NCBI RefSeq assembly: GCF_021134715.1
Contig: NC_060019.1
Location: 186,001-250,000 of the forward strand
Reading direction: 5' to 3'
DNA: 64,000 nucleotides
Source: Daphnia pulex
Taxonomy: Eukaryota; Arthropoda; Branchiopoda; Diplostraca; Daphniidae
Position numbers and translations under genes: made by a program. The notes below the pieces were generated by a model that was not told the DNA's origin, made no database searches, and was given only the letters and a program-made list of their open reading frames with translations. Of the stretch, positions 1 to 11,653 are shown one piece after another; within the stretch, counting starts at the first letter, position 1, and the number at the start of each line of letters is the position of its first letter.

Positions 1-1616
1 CACCAGGTAGGACCCCAAATCAAAATACATTTATTATTGCGGACCATAAGCTGTACCATGTCGAGGTGAATTAAGTTTACTATCTCGTCTAATTCTTTCG
101 AGAGTGTCATGAAAAGATGATTAAATTCGATAAGAGTGTAATAGAGAAGTGTATTTCAATTGTGGCATTAGAAGATATGTTCGATGCTCCCATTTTTTAG
201 TCGATTTGCATGTATAAAGAGTGCAATGAAATCAAAACTCGCAAGTCAAATCTCTCCATTTATTTGCTTGGGCTTTTCCCATGATCAGTGCGAGATGGCG
301 TTGGCTGTCTACCTGGCCATTTTTCATACGAGTCGGTTTTGCTATTTCCTATAGATTTTAGCCGATTTTGGCTTGCTCTTGGGCAATACTTTGTCGGATA
401 CCCACTACTTGTTAATGTTCGAGTCACCATAGTTTTGTCGATTGAAGATGAAGGGGAAAATATTTCTTTGTAACAGATTTTTGCATACATCTGACCGACG
501 TAACTATACTGGGCTTTTAGTTTTGTATTTGATTTTAGGGGTTCATGTTTTGTTGACGAGATTCGCTATGGCTCACGGGGAGACTATTGAGATGGAGGAT
601 TCCACCTTTATTTCGTCCAAGGTTTTCACTCCGACAAAGTGAAGTGAACTCCTTAAACCTTACTTTTCTTCTTGATTCCGCTTAACACTTATATTCGCTA
701 CTATATTTTTTTTCTAGTTGCGATTATTATTTTTGGTCGTCGTTTTCTTGTTGACGTAATTCTCTTGATCTCGTCGGGCATTTCCCCTCTCTCCTCGGTG
801 CAGTGTAGTGTCCCGCCAGACATCGTGAAACACGCAACGTACACACCTGAATGACGACGCTATTTCTCTGTGTTTACGCCGTGACTGAGACATGCAATCG
901 GCTGTATATATTTTTTTGTTGGCAGCAGCAGCGCTAGGACCAGTCTATATCATTCGTTTGTCTGTCGGCTCTTGAAACTGTGCACCCATTTCGGCAGCTT
1001 TTCTAAACAATTTCCGATTTTCTTTAGCAGATAGGGGCTACCGAATTAAGTCAAATTAACAGCTCGCGCGTATGTTTGGTTTGCGCTTTATTCTGAAATG
1101 TCAATCTCTTGCATCTCATTATTTCTTTGGATTAATTAATGAAACAATTAAAACGGTATTTGCGATAGTGCTAGCCTGAATTGATTTCGCCGATCATGAA
1201 ATTCTCGTAGTAAACATCGATATGATTTCAAGTGCGGCACCGAGCCGAAAAAGTCTTGGAATTGAGTTTATAGTGTATGTCTGTATAGTTTTTGTTTGAC
1301 AACAAAAGTAGGCCTATAGTCTGAATTAATAACTGTTTTTATAGTTATGCGAAAACAAAGTAACCAATTAAAGGTGCGGAAAAGGTGTTTGAAAAAGTCC
1401 TTGAATGCATTTTGTTGGGCAGTGAGACGAATCTCGTTAGGATTTCAGCTAGGAGGTCTTCGTGGTGTTTTTTTTTTTGTTGCCATATTTAGGGCAACGC
1501 CTCGATTTCAAGATTTTTTAGAAACCAACCAGTTGATTCTGGTTTCCTTTCTGTCCTTTCTCGGCTCCATTTGAAATGAAGTACTGTATAGCGGGGGGAG
1601 GAGAAAGTTGTTCATG
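1..1616. other. Intergenic, left copy of a duplicated block
   Basis: No gene is recognised. From about 400 onward this stretch resembles, in the same order and strand, the segment starting near 7440. Short open stretches at 442-642 and 7504-7690 both end in similar Glu-Asp-Ser-Thr-Phe ... Val-Phe-Thr-Pro text, and 1180-1600 matches 8520-8910 (shared tract around 'atttcaagtgcggcaccga'). The small ORFs look like parts of the duplicated block rather than independent genes. The part next to 1616 is the 3' flank of the kinase gene. Confidence 0.5.
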
Positions 1617-2730
1617 CTATTGTCGTTCATCAACAATGTTGGTGATTTCTGTCACGACATCGGCTGATGAAATCCTCATTTCAGGATCCTTCTCCAACAT
1701 TCTCATGATAATCGCGTGCATGGGATGGTCCCTTTTTCCTGCAAGGATGAACATGAAATTCAATTTGCTATTCAAATGATGTTCTTAAAATGGGTAGGCC
1801 TACATATACCTTTCAGATTTTCTGGTTTTGAATCGAGAATGTATTGCATTATGTTTTCTTCTGGATAAGGATGACGTCCTCCTAAAATGTAATAACCAAA
1901 GACGAGTCCTTGGGAAAAGACGTCGCTTTTGACGGTTCCTGGTGCTGTCTCATTTCCGTCTTTTTGTATCTGCACTAATTCGGGGGCGTTCCAGTCAGGG
2001 GTCCCTACCTCTGATACGTCAATGATGGTGTAACATCCGTTTTCGTCGACTGGTACGCATTGTTCGAAATCGGCCCATTTCATTAAGACTTTTTCTCCAG
2101 TGGAATCCACCCAGATGAGGACGTTTTCCGGTTTGAGATCTCGATGAATCAATCCCTTTTCGTGAATATATGCCAATCCCTTGGCCAACTGGAGGCAAAC
2201 TTTTTCTTCTGGGGGCATTTTCTCGCGATAGTTTTTCTGGGCCTCTTCGCCGTGATGGAATAATTGATCCATCGATGTGTGGCAAAATTCCAGCGCATAA
2301 TGCCTAATTTAGCAACAATATGAAAATATGATGTCTTTATTTACACTTCATTGAATATTACAAACATTTACTTGAAAACACTGTCGCAGTAAACGTGAAA
2401 GAGTTTAACGACGTTTGGATGGTTAAGTTTTTTCAGAGCCACTTCTTCGTTGTTGTTTTTAATGTTACATAATTGAATCCGCTTGACAGCAACTGTCCAA
2501 GTGGCTGTGAAAACGTTTCCGCTGTTCCCTCCTCCTAATTTTTGGTTTGTGTCTAGTACCGGTAGGATTGATATCGGCGGCGGAGGAGCACTTTGGTGTT
2601 AAAAAAATTGTTTTTTAATTGATTTTTACATCGTTCAAATTGATGTAAAGATATTTGGCTTTTGCCTTCGTGCTTCATTTAAGTTGAGCTGCTGAACGGC
2701 ATCTGATATCGTTTCTTCTTGTGACGCCAT
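1617..2730 (-). CDS. IRE1-like protein kinase, single domain, altered DFG
   Basis: Predicted 299-aa Ser/Thr kinase-like protein. Four exons on the minus strand: 2730-2666, 2590-2372, 2303-1810, 1738-1617 (900 nt, closes in frame). The first intron needs a GC donor (AAG|GCAAAAG); with it the N-terminus MASQEETISDAV joins the ATP lobe in frame. Visible motifs: a glycine loop (LGGGNSGNVF), VAVK lysine, HRDLKPENVLI catalytic loop, an APE-like NAPEL, and the C-terminal ISSADV tail seen in all local kinases. The segment SDVFSQGLVFGYY resembles the IRE1/RNase L kinase group. No signal peptide, membrane segment or KEN ribonuclease domain is present, so it is a cytosolic stand-alone kinase fold. The metal-binding DFG reads DFE, so activity is uncertain although the HRD Asp and VAVK Lys remain. 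Same three-exon kinase cassette as the arrays at 31-49 kb. Confidence 0.85.
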
Positions 2731-5007
2731 GATGTTTTAGATTGAAGACAGAGGATTTAATGGGAACAAGTTCCTACGTGTGAATCTTTCTGTTACATTT
2801 GTTGAATCATTTCTTTTACGTGTAGGATTACCTGCCTTACTTGAGACGTTGTTCTCGAAGCTTTGCAAATGAGTCGCAGTCGAAATTTCAGAATTGGAGC
2901 GTTTAGTTTTTGCAATCAAATTTGGTTTTCCCTGTTGGATTACCTTTTCTTTACTTGTCTAGGCTATTCTTGAATGACTTTTTCAATTTGTACTTTACCT
3001 TTAAAGGGTCGACATCTTTCGGCAATTAACGTGGTTTCCGTGAACGCTGAGAGAGCAAAGCTGACGCTATTGTTGTCACGAAGATGTTGTTCGCCAACTG
3101 AATGTTGAAAGGGGACGTATTGCAGCTCGTCTTTCTTTCTGCAAATGTCCAGCAGCACGTCCCCTTAAAGAAAGCACTCGTCCCACTCCCGAAATAACCA
3201 AGTGGAAAGTTTTACGATTTTTTGCGGTTATATGCGGCAGGAGATGGAAGTCTGGGAGCGACGAAAGCGAGTTTATAGCGTCTGACCGAATAAGGCAACT
3301 TTCGGAGCTATACCAACACACAGGGAAATAAATGCAAAGAAACTGTGCCCGATATCCTATTCACCGACATTTCCTTTAGGGCAGTCCTCAAATGCAATAC
3401 GTTTGGCAGAAATGCGAGTGTCTTTTAAGGGTTTCCAGTTGAAGCCCTCCAGGTTTATCCTCTCCGTATATTGTAATAAACCAGGGACATTGGCAAAAGG
3501 GCAGGTGCAACAGTCGGGACTGAACTTGGGATTCACGCTCACAGCTGTCTAGACTAAACTGCTCGACTCGCCAACTGATGGAGTGGCTGAAACTAAAAAT
3601 AAATGAAATAATAAAAACGGGATCGACCGAATGAAGCAAGCGGATGATGGCGGTTGACCATCCGGCTGCGTTAACTCCCCTTCTGTTTCCGCCATGCAAG
3701 AGCGATTGTCTCCAAGCCCTGCTCTACATCCTGAATATTCATTTTGATCTTGGATCTTTGCTATTTCATAGCAATTCTAGTGCAGCAGTTTACCACAATA
3801 TAAAAGCCTTCAACATTTTGTTTGAGAGTCTCAAGTGTTTTCAATAGGGGACTCTTGAGCAAGCGCAGATGAAGATAGATTTCTTGACGTGTACGGAAAA
3901 TGTGAGAGCAACGAAACGGAGTAGCTCGCAATTTGAAATTACGTAAGTTGATGCTATTTTTATTCATTCATTATAGTTGGTGAAATAACCAGGGTGTATT
4001 GGGATGAGCTAACGGGAATTTTGTAAATCGTCTCCACTTTTGTCCCCGAGCTTATATTCAAAACGGCAACATGAGAAAAAGTGTTGGCACGTCTAGACAA
4101 AATCCGCTGTATCGTGGCCATAAACGTGTTCCCATTTTACGTCGTCACCAAAAGAAAAAAAAACCATTCTTACTCGTCAAGCTTCTTTCCACTTTGTTAA
4201 AGAGGCTTTCCTTTTTACGACCCTTTTTTAAGTTGACTAGATTTTATTTCTGAAATGGAGGCCTCGGGATGCCTCCGACTGTTGATGAGTTTCATTGTAA
4301 TTTATTGATGCTTGTCTTAAGTATTTTTTAATGAAAATTTAAATTAACTCACATTACAAGTTAAGAATCGAAACGAATTAAAATCAACGCAAACATTCCA
4401 TCTCTGTGGTGTTTGAATCTAGCTTCTGTACGAACTGTGAAATTATAACAATCAACGAGACGACGAATTATCTAATTTGATTTGAGGTTTTCTCCCGCTC
4501 AGAAGAGTTTGAATTTTCTACCGCTAGGTGGCGTTGGTTACCATCTCTTACCATGAAAAATCGTCTGCTGCTGAGAGCACGTAATTTGGTCCATCAGGAT
4601 CGAGTAGTCCAGGCCGTGGGAATCAGCAACGAGAAACCAACCACTATCTCATTAAGGTAGAATGCCTTAATGAGGAAGGAATGAGGAGAAAGAAGGAAGG
4701 AATTCAATAATTTTTATTTGCGCTTTCATCGAGGTTGTGTGTGCTCCTGTCAAACGTGCCCTGCTCGTGACTGTATGAATTTATCGTTAGGTGGATAGGA
4801 AGTCGACTCGTACTTTATATATGTTTCAATGGTTCAGAAATGTCTCGTTTTCTCCGCGCTTTGGGAATTATTTTCTCGTCAACCAGTTATTAAATCAGAT
4901 GAAATAGCTGTAGTCATTTTTATCCCCCAAGTTGTATTTCATCCAGAAACGTATATCGTACACCGTACACCAGAACCAAAATTCAATGTAAGAAAATGTC
5001 AGTTCAA
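2731..5007. other. Intergenic, kinase 5' flank and C1q 3' flank
   Basis: No convincing gene. Several short ORFs on both strands lack splice context or recognisable domains. The segment about 4440-4660 (Ala/Arg-free text, marked by 'cagaagagtttga' and 'ctaccgctaggtgg') recurs at about 9120-9240. Its right part ('gtccaggccgtg...atcagca') recurs at about 13465-13550 beside a C1q relic, so this is one edge of a mobile or duplicated block. The rest is AT-rich with nothing I can name. Confidence 0.5.
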
Positions 5008-6437
5008 CTACGGTGAAAGATCTTCCTGCAGCAACCAACCAGAGAAGTGGGTAAATTGACCATCATTGAGGTCTTGCAGATAAGCACCATTCGAGAATAA
5101 GATCTGCAACCAAACTGAATCTCCCGCTTTGAGTTCGATCGTCGACTGGAGTGTAAGAGTTTCCCATTCCTTGCCTGCAGAGGAATCACAGTGGGCTCTC
5201 CCGATTTGAACACCATTCACCATCAAACCCACAGATACATTACTGGGTGCAGTATTTATCGCGCTAACTCCATTGAAGGCAAAGAAATAGACTCCTTTGC
5301 GTGGTGCTGTGAATTTCCCTGTTTGTATATTCATGGCTCCACCGATGTTGAGTCTCTCGATTTCAAATGGAATCGGAGCTCCAACGGTCGAGAATGGAGC
5401 GTTTTTTTGAACGTAGAAATAGGTAGGCAGGGATTTCACGTCCGCGTATCCGATCCATTTTTGCAAAGCTGCTTTGTTGCGGGAAAGGAAAAAAAACATT
5501 CATAAGAAATTATTGAATGCTCTTAAGTTTTCTTGTTTTGTAATGAAATGCACCTGAATCGTTTGATGGTTTAGTGAAATCGCAATAGACGTTTACGATT
5601 TTGTTGCTTTCCATGATGGAAAACAATCCGCTTTTTTTATGACCAATTTGCTGGAGATCTCCGCATGAGCCGGGCATTTTGCCGATGGATGAAGCGGCCG
5701 TACTCTCTGCAAAATAACTTTCATGCTTAGTTAAAGGCAAAAATCTTTTAAATGGGATAGGCTTACTTGTCAATTCCGTTGTTAAATCGTCGATTTTGGA
5801 CTTTGAACTTTGCACATCTTGTTTAACGACTATAAACAAATGGTTAATTAAAATGGGTTTTCAAAATATAAGGCGTCGTTCGTAAATTTTACCGTTCAGA
5901 TCATTTTTTAAAGTTTCAATTACGCTAGTCGATGTATCTTTTATTTCCTCCAAAAGTTTTGACGTTTGTGCCAATTTTTGGTTCGAATCTGAAATTTACG
6001 TACCGTAGTTGCTTAAATATTGGATATTTTCAATATTTGTAAATTGAAATTTACCTTTCAAATCCTTCATGCATGTTGATAGGAATACAACGTGGGATTC
6101 TAACAGCGTCGATGTAGGGTAATCGTAATAAGTCATTTCGTGTTTAGAAGTGTGGGAGTTGAGGGTCGGGAGCGTTGCAGGATTGTAAAAATAAAAAGGG
6201 GAGGACGGAAGGAAGCCATTGGTGCTGGATGGCAGCTGGACCGAGGCGGAAGAGGCCATCAGACCAGACAGGACCAAAATACACTAAAGAATCCAACACA
6301 TTCAGTACACAAAATTTAATAAAGGTTCAAGTTATTACACACACACACACAATAAACCGGTGTATTAATACGCAGTGGCTTTATTAACACCAGTGCAAAC
6401 AATTTAAAGAATACTTTACCTTTATTAAGTTGGTCAT
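5008..6437 (-). CDS. Secreted C1q-domain protein with fibrinogen-like Cys module
   Basis: Six minus-strand exons: 6437-6420, 6283-6055, 5988-5893, 5829-5767, 5706-5554, 5468-5008 (about 1020 nt, 339 aa; an alternative acceptor 3 nt upstream at the last exon adds one residue). The tiny first exon plus exon 2 give a clean signal peptide (MTNLIKCILVLSGLMASSAS). Residues about 83-135 are a heptad-like, coiled-coil-prone stretch. Residues about 145-182 carry CGDLQQIGHKKSG ... VYCDF, like the start of fibrinogen-related domains. The last exon is a complete C1q/TNF jelly roll (QKWIGYADV, GVYFFAFNG, FTHFSGWLL). This arrangement is familiar in Daphnia. Expected to be secreted, coiled-coil trimerised and lectin-like, possibly in immunity; ligand unknown. 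Confidence 0.85.
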
Positions 6438-6531
6438 AGTTGCGATCGAGATTTTATTTGGACTATCGAACTTCTTACTTACTGAACTGTCGTCGTAGTC
6501 GAGTGTGTGGAAATTCAGGAGTCTGTCCCGT

Positions 6532-6539
6532 CTTTTATA
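6532..6539 (-). promoter_or_regulatory. TATA box of the C1q gene
   Basis: TATAAAAG on the minus strand, 95 bp upstream of the C1q start codon, which leaves room for a normal short 5' leader. A TTCAGT initiator-like site lies about 50 bp downstream, somewhat farther than usual, so the exact start is uncertain. Confidence 0.6.
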
Positions 6540-6940
6540 GGTCCGAATCTTCTTTGACTTCTTTGACGAAGAATAAAAACATGTAGTTTTGGTTTTTAAT
6601 AATTCATTTTTGGACATCAGTGTACAAATACAAATAAGGTGGCAGTAGCTTTTAGCAGGGCGTGGCAGATACTGGAACAATGCAGGAGTAATTTCACTGC
6701 ATTACCCCTCCAATTTTTAGATACGTGATTGAAATATGCAAATAAAACGAATCAAGGACGAAATGTCACTCGATGTCGTATGTTAAAACAAGCAGTATAG
6801 ATGACAAACCAGCTTTGAAAATTCCGAAAAAAAATTAAAAAATGAATTAAATAAATTCTAATTTATTTAACAGTTTCCAGTCAGCAGAAGGATGTTCTGT
6901 TACAAACTCATTAGTACCCATCCGACTTTCTTTCATTCAC

Positions 6941-7415
6941 CTTTTACTGGAAAATATGTTTCCAATTTAGTATTTTAATTCAATTGTATGAACTGTTCTT
7001 CATTCTTTAATCAATCAAAATTTACTTAATGCCTTACTTATACTATCTTTTCAATGGTTTTTCTCTCCCATCAGAATTTTTCCCATTGCCTATGCTGCGA
7101 TGCTGCCAACCTTGCTGCAATTCACAAGTGGTAAGCTGCAGGTATAAACACTATCGGACATCAAAGATGATGGGCAACCTACCAGCTAAATAATTACATC
7201 GCTTAATTTAGTTTCCTTTTTCATTTCAGTTGTTTCCAGTTTTTTTGTGTCCTCAGTTTGTCACTGCCAACCAGCTGCGTCAGTTTCCACAGTAAGAAAA
7301 CTTGTCAAGTGTAACATGGAAAACCTTCTCGATTGAACTCCCCACCACTTGGACATTGGAATAACTCCTGCTGTAGCATGTAGCAAATTTTTAAAGGACG
7401 GACGACGGAACCGGT
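6941..7415 (+). repeat. Dispersed repeat family, copy 1
   Basis: Closely matches 12525-13005 in the same orientation, sharing long tracts such as 'ccttgctgcaattcacaag' and 'aaaggacggacgacgg'. A third, more diverged copy lies at 17490-17725. No long ORF, terminal repeats or poly(A) tail are seen, so the family could be a segmental duplicate of gene flank rather than a transposon. Confidence 0.65.
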
Positions 7416-7439
7416 CATAGAATTTTGGACATGAAAACT

Positions 7440-8261
7440 TCTATTGTCCTACCAAAAAAGACGCTGGAAGGTTATTAGAGCTGTAGTTTGTATTCTTATA
7501 GCTATGTCAGTTTATAAACCAGTTGCTTTTGCCACGAGAAGGTCATCGGCCGATTCAATGCCCAGTGGAAAAATGCTCAACGTTCGTCCGGAGTCCTCCG
7601 AAGGCATCGATGCTGAGGATTCCACTTTTGTTACCTGTTTTCTTTTCATTCGTTTTTATTTTTTGGTTTTCACTCCGAAACAGTGTGATGGTTATTTTTT
7701 ATTCTTTATAAGCTGAGATGGAGATGAAGCGATATCGAACGAGCCGACAGAAAGCGAATTGAGACATTTCTTATCAGAATGTTCCTATTTCGCCTCCAGT
7801 CAATCCGGTGAAAAAGATTGCATCGTAACCGGAAACTTTTCGTGATTATTACATGAAAATTGGTTTGTGCATCAAACGCTGCCAGCTGCCTATATCGTAA
7901 CTTTTTAAAAATTCGATCCTGATTTTCTTTTTTTTTTTCTGTTTGATTTTTTAAGATTTGGACTTTGGTGAAGTGATGCAGAATTTGAATCGAGGATCAT
8001 CGTCATCGAGTCATTCGTTTGCCCGAAAGAACTCGGCTCCATATCTCGGCGCAACAACTCACACATTTCGCCTAGGAGCAACTTGCCAACTTACTATTTC
8101 ACGCCCGCCTTTTGAAGATCGAGTGAAGTCTAAACCTTCACACAACGGGGAGGATTTCAATTTGGATTCGTCGCAGGGGTCGCCAATCTACCGATAATGC
8201 ATTGGAAACGAAGATAAATTTTATGTTTTTTTGTTTAATCATGGTAGCAACTGAGTTCGTA
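7440..8261. repeat. Second copy of the 400-1600 block, left part
   Basis: 7504-7700 aligns with 520-642 (same order, both ending 'ggttttcactccga'). The open stretch at about 7504-7716 starts with a hydrophobic run after an internal Met, but has no splice partners I can support. A further open stretch at 7958-8197 (Ser-rich, then ATCQLTISRPPF) looks coding-like but is not recognised; it could be an upstream exon of the CUB gene at 9344, separated from it by the tRNA. Confidence 0.4.
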
Positions 8262-8343
8262 GACGTGGTGGCCGAGTGGTTAAGGCGACAGACTGCTAAT
8301 CTGTTGTGCTCTGCACGCATGAGTTCGAATCTCATCCACGTCG
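8262..8343 (+). tRNA. trnS-GCU: tRNA-Ser(GCU)
   Basis: An 82-nt gene with a 7-bp acceptor stem (GACGTGG/CCACGTC), A box TGGCCGAGTGG, anticodon arm ACAGA-CTGCTAA-TCTGT reading codons AGC/AGU, a long type-II variable arm as expected for serine, T arm ATGAG-TTCGAAT-CTCAT and discriminator G. A short T run follows at about 8363 as pol III terminator. No intron. Confidence 0.96.
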
Positions 8344-8519
8344 AAGCGGTAAAACATTAAATATTTTAACTATTTGGCGAGTGGTGTTACGTATAGAATT
8401 GTTTTTGGTATCCTTCTGCCCATCGTGACGAAATTGAATTAATTAATGGAGTAATAAATCACTATAGTACTTTTGATAGTGTAAGCCTGAATTATCTCGA
8501 GATAAAAAAAAAAACTGAA

Positions 8520-9240
8520 AAGAATTTCTCCGACCATGAAATTCGTATCCAACATCCATTTGATTTCAAGTGCGGCACCGACACAAGTCTGGAAAGTCAG
8601 TTAAGTGTTTACGTTTGTAGTTTTTTATCACAAAAGAAAAGTCTGATTCAACAATTCATTTTGTGGCTTTCAAAAAACAAAGTTTAACCATTTAAAGATG
8701 CGGAAGTCTTATTGAAATACTCTACTGCTTTTATTTTGATTTAGTCCTTAAATGCATTGTGTTTTACAGTGAGATGAATCTCGTTAGGATTTCAGATTCA
8801 TTTTTTACCATGTTTAGGGCCACGCCTCGATTTCAAGATTTTTTAGAATCCAACCAGTTGATTCTGGTTTTCTATTCTGTCCTTATACTTGATAGTGAAA
8901 TAAATCAGTGTATAGCGGGGGGAGGGGAAGATTGTTGTTGCCAAAATTTGCAATTTAATGTCAGTGAATATTATAACGACATCAGCTCATGAAATCCTCC
9001 CATCAGGATTGTTCTTAAAGTCCTGTTATTATGCCTCTTTAATTAAGGTAGGGTACTTATTTTTTATTTTGTAACTTTATATGATAACTTTGAGTCTTTG
9101 ATTTTTGAAACTGAATCAACGCGACAACGAATCTAGTTCGACATGACAGCATTCCCGCGTTCAGAAGAGTTTGAGGTTTCTACCGCTAGGTGGAACGGCT
9201 ATTGTCGCTGTCTCGCGATGAAAAATCGTCTGCTGCTTTC
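8520..9240. repeat. Second copy of kinase-1 3' flank and upstream block, internally deleted
   Basis: 8520-8960 matches 1180-1620 (shared 'cctcgatttcaagattttttagaa' region and the 'tagcggggggagg' tract) and 9120-9240 matches 4440-4550. The approximately 2.7 kb containing most of the kinase gene is missing between the two, so this is a deleted duplicate of the 1180-4660 locus. Confidence 0.6.
8930..9020 (-). pseudogene. Relic of the kinase C-terminal exon
   Basis: On the minus strand this reads NPDGRIS-stop-ADVV, matching the DPEMRISSADVV tail encoded at about 1650-1710. It lies in the same place relative to the duplicated flank. It is broken by a stop codon and nothing of the kinase core remains. 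Confidence 0.55.
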
Positions 9241-9343
9241 CCTCTCAACTCAAGTCTCAATTCTCTTCGATGTTCCTGTTGGATTTTCCTGAACAGGAAA
9301 TTTGTTTCGAAATTTGTTTCTTTACGCTATGATTATTTGTAAG

Positions 9344-10549
9344 GATGCGGAGGCCACACTTACGGAAAACGTGTCGTTTCATCGCCAACTAGTCTTTCTG
9401 ACAACAACAACGTAACTAAATGTGCCTGGTTTGTGGAAGCTGGAAAAAGCGGTTCAGCAATACTTTTAAAAAGAAATCGCAGCTCCAATATGACAACTAA
9501 TGATGAACAAGAACAACTCACCATGACAGTGAGTATTCCCTTTTAATTTTTTGATCAATTTGAAGCTACATTTTCACATCTCTCATTTTTGCGCAGAAAG
9601 ATGTACAACAGTTGGAACTGGACAAGTTGACAGGGCTAGTGCTGTACGACGGAGAAGTTTCATCTAGCCAGCCGACAAGTGATATCTTGTATTCGATTGA
9701 TCACCAAATGATGATCATGTTTTCTCGGCCAACAGTAGCATCAAACAGTAGGCCTATAGCCCAGTGGAATGTCATCACTGTAAGAAAGATTCAGAAGTCT
9801 CGAAATTATTTGTTACATTTTACATATTCTAATCTTGGTATAACTACTTTGTCCCTGATTGGCTGGATGTATAGATAACGCCGATCACAGAGATTATTGA
9901 GGGATCGTCAAGAACAATTAAAAGTCCCAACTATCCAACATCGTATCCAAATTTGTTCGATTACCGCTGGAATATCGTAACTGAACCGGGCACGAAAATT
10001 CGACTTTTATTCGCCATCTTTGAAACCCAAGAGATGTTCGACTTTGTCTTGGTGCGTGAGCTTTTGTTAAAATAGCTATTTTTTTCTATAACTTTAACCC
10101 ATAGCTAATCCTTTAATAGTCACCATACAAACAAGTTTTACTACTTGTCGTTTATTTAGGTGTACGACGGGTCTTCAGTGAATTCCCAGCTGCATCTTGA
10201 AAAATCCGGATTGGCCAAAACACCTTTCACCATCACCTCAATGTGGGTAGGCTTACTTAGGCTATTTCATGTGGCCGATGAAGTGGGTGTTGTGAGAGGG
10301 TCCGCAACTCAAATTTGCTTACACTTAAACATAATTTTTAAATAATGTTTTTTGTCTCTCTTCCTTATTGCTTTTTTTTGTTCTTTCCTTTCCGTTTCTC
10401 AAAAGTTTTATGAGATAAATCGATAAAAATAGATTCATTAGCTTCAGCATGGTTTGTCGTCCCGTATTATTATCGAAGGATTTGCGGGATGGTACGGAAT
10501 TCGCGATTTTCTTTCTAAGGGTGACGGCGCTGTATTAATGTTTATTTAA
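9344..10549 (+). CDS. CUB-domain protein, 3' part (two CUB domains)
   Basis: Five consecutive exons: 9344-9528, 9597-9779, 9875-10051, 10160-10246, 10448-10549. Internal borders are all phase 0 and the frame ends in TAA. The first CUB domain begins CGGHTYG and has CAWFVEA and LVLYDG. The second has IKSPNYPTSYPN, an aromatic DYRWNI and VYDGSS, and ends EGFAGWYGIRDF. These are classic CUB signatures of extracellular adhesion or protease-regulatory proteins. The second domain lacks the usual first-Cys context. No signal peptide or start codon can be assigned: the 5' exons are either upstream of 9344 and unrecognised, or lost in the duplicated block. It may therefore be a truncated gene. Roughly 243 residues are visible. 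Confidence 0.7.
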
Positions 10550-11216
10550 TGCGAACAGTTGTGAAAATTTTCTTATTGGGTTAAATTCATGTAGCGATCG
10601 TCGGGGTATTATCACGTGGAGGAAACCAATTTTATTAAAACAATATTTGAAGGGTAGTCTAGCACAGATATTGATTGTGGACTTAATTTTTTAAAGTTAT
10701 TATTATGCGTCGTATAGTTGTTATTATTTCTAGCCGTGGCTCGAAGCTCATTTTTCGCTCACGTTCCCCCTTTGTTCCCTTGGAACTGGTGACTGGTGAG
10801 CGGGAAAAGCGCAGGAAAAGCGTGACTGCGTGAGCACGCCAGAGCTGAGAGCACGCTCTCGAATTGATGAGCTACTCCCAACTCTGTTACAACCACAAAA
10901 AGGCTACTTGACAGATCACATCGATGATAATAAATAACAACCAACAACAAGTCAATAAGACAAAGACAATAACCGATTAACAAAAAGCGTAAAAAAGTAA
11001 GTAGAAAATGGCAAGTTGGCAACGTTGTTTTCCGTTTATTTTATTGAAATCAGATTTCAGAAATCTGGCAAGTCAATGTCCAATTGTCAATTGTCCACAG
11101 TGAGAAACAAGAAAGTGAACTGAACTGAAAACGTGTTTGTCTCCAACATAAGAAAGTTGAGTTGAAACAATTCGTTTTTCTCATTATTTTTGTAGCCTTG
11201 ACAATTTCTCATCAAA
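10550..11216. other. Intergenic, promoter side of the nucleoplasmin-like gene
   Basis: No coding signal. 10745-10870 is relatively GC-rich ('gcgggaaaagcgcaggaaaagcgtg'), unlike the AT-rich surroundings, and is a plausible CpG-type promoter for the gene starting at 11217. No TATA box at the expected spacing. Confidence 0.4.
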
Positions 11217-11653
11217 ATGACCAATAATAGTCTTAAAAAAAAGTCATTCTGGAGTAAGTTATTTAAACACCAAAACATTTACAACTACGCAAATACTTAT
11301 TTTTTTAATTCTTCTACCAAGGTATGATTGTCCAACCGGGCAAAATATATTCGATCATTGTTGCAAGAGATATTCACATCTCTAAAGCTGTTATTGATTT
11401 CTCAGTGCCACCATCCACTTCCATTGAATATGCAACAAGTCTTATTGTGGAATGCCAGGGTAAAAAGATTATCTTGTGCCATCTAAAAGATGGTGATATG
11501 CATTCAAAAATGATGCAGCCTCAAGCTGATCTTGACATACATTTTTCTGAAGGACAGAAACTAGCACTTTATACTGCAGTCCCTCAAGGTCGTGGTGGTC
11601 GTAGTACACCACAGGCACACACAATCCATCTGTCAGGATATGAATTTGTGTAG
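11217..11653 (+). CDS. Nucleoplasmin-like domain protein, 122 aa
   Basis: Two exons, 11217-11253 and 11322-11653 (369 nt). Joining them gives KKKSFWSMIVQPGKIYS, matching the FWG-x-x-(L/V)-x-PGK-x-Y start of nucleoplasmin/NPM and insect FKBP39 N-terminal domains. Further family features are HISKAVID, ADLDIHFSEGQKLALYTA and the closing HLSGYEFV. These proteins are pentameric histone-binding beta barrels. Unlike typical nucleoplasmins, the protein ends right after the core fold with no long acidic tract or nuclear signal, and unlike FKBP39 it has no FKBP domain. It may be a minimal core protein or a truncated member; the open frame and clean splice sites argue for a working gene. Confidence 0.8.

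Noticed and set aside
7444-7716. 90-aa secreted protein gene
   Set aside because: The apparent start is TTG; the first ATG is internal, and the region is part of a duplicated block with no supporting exons.
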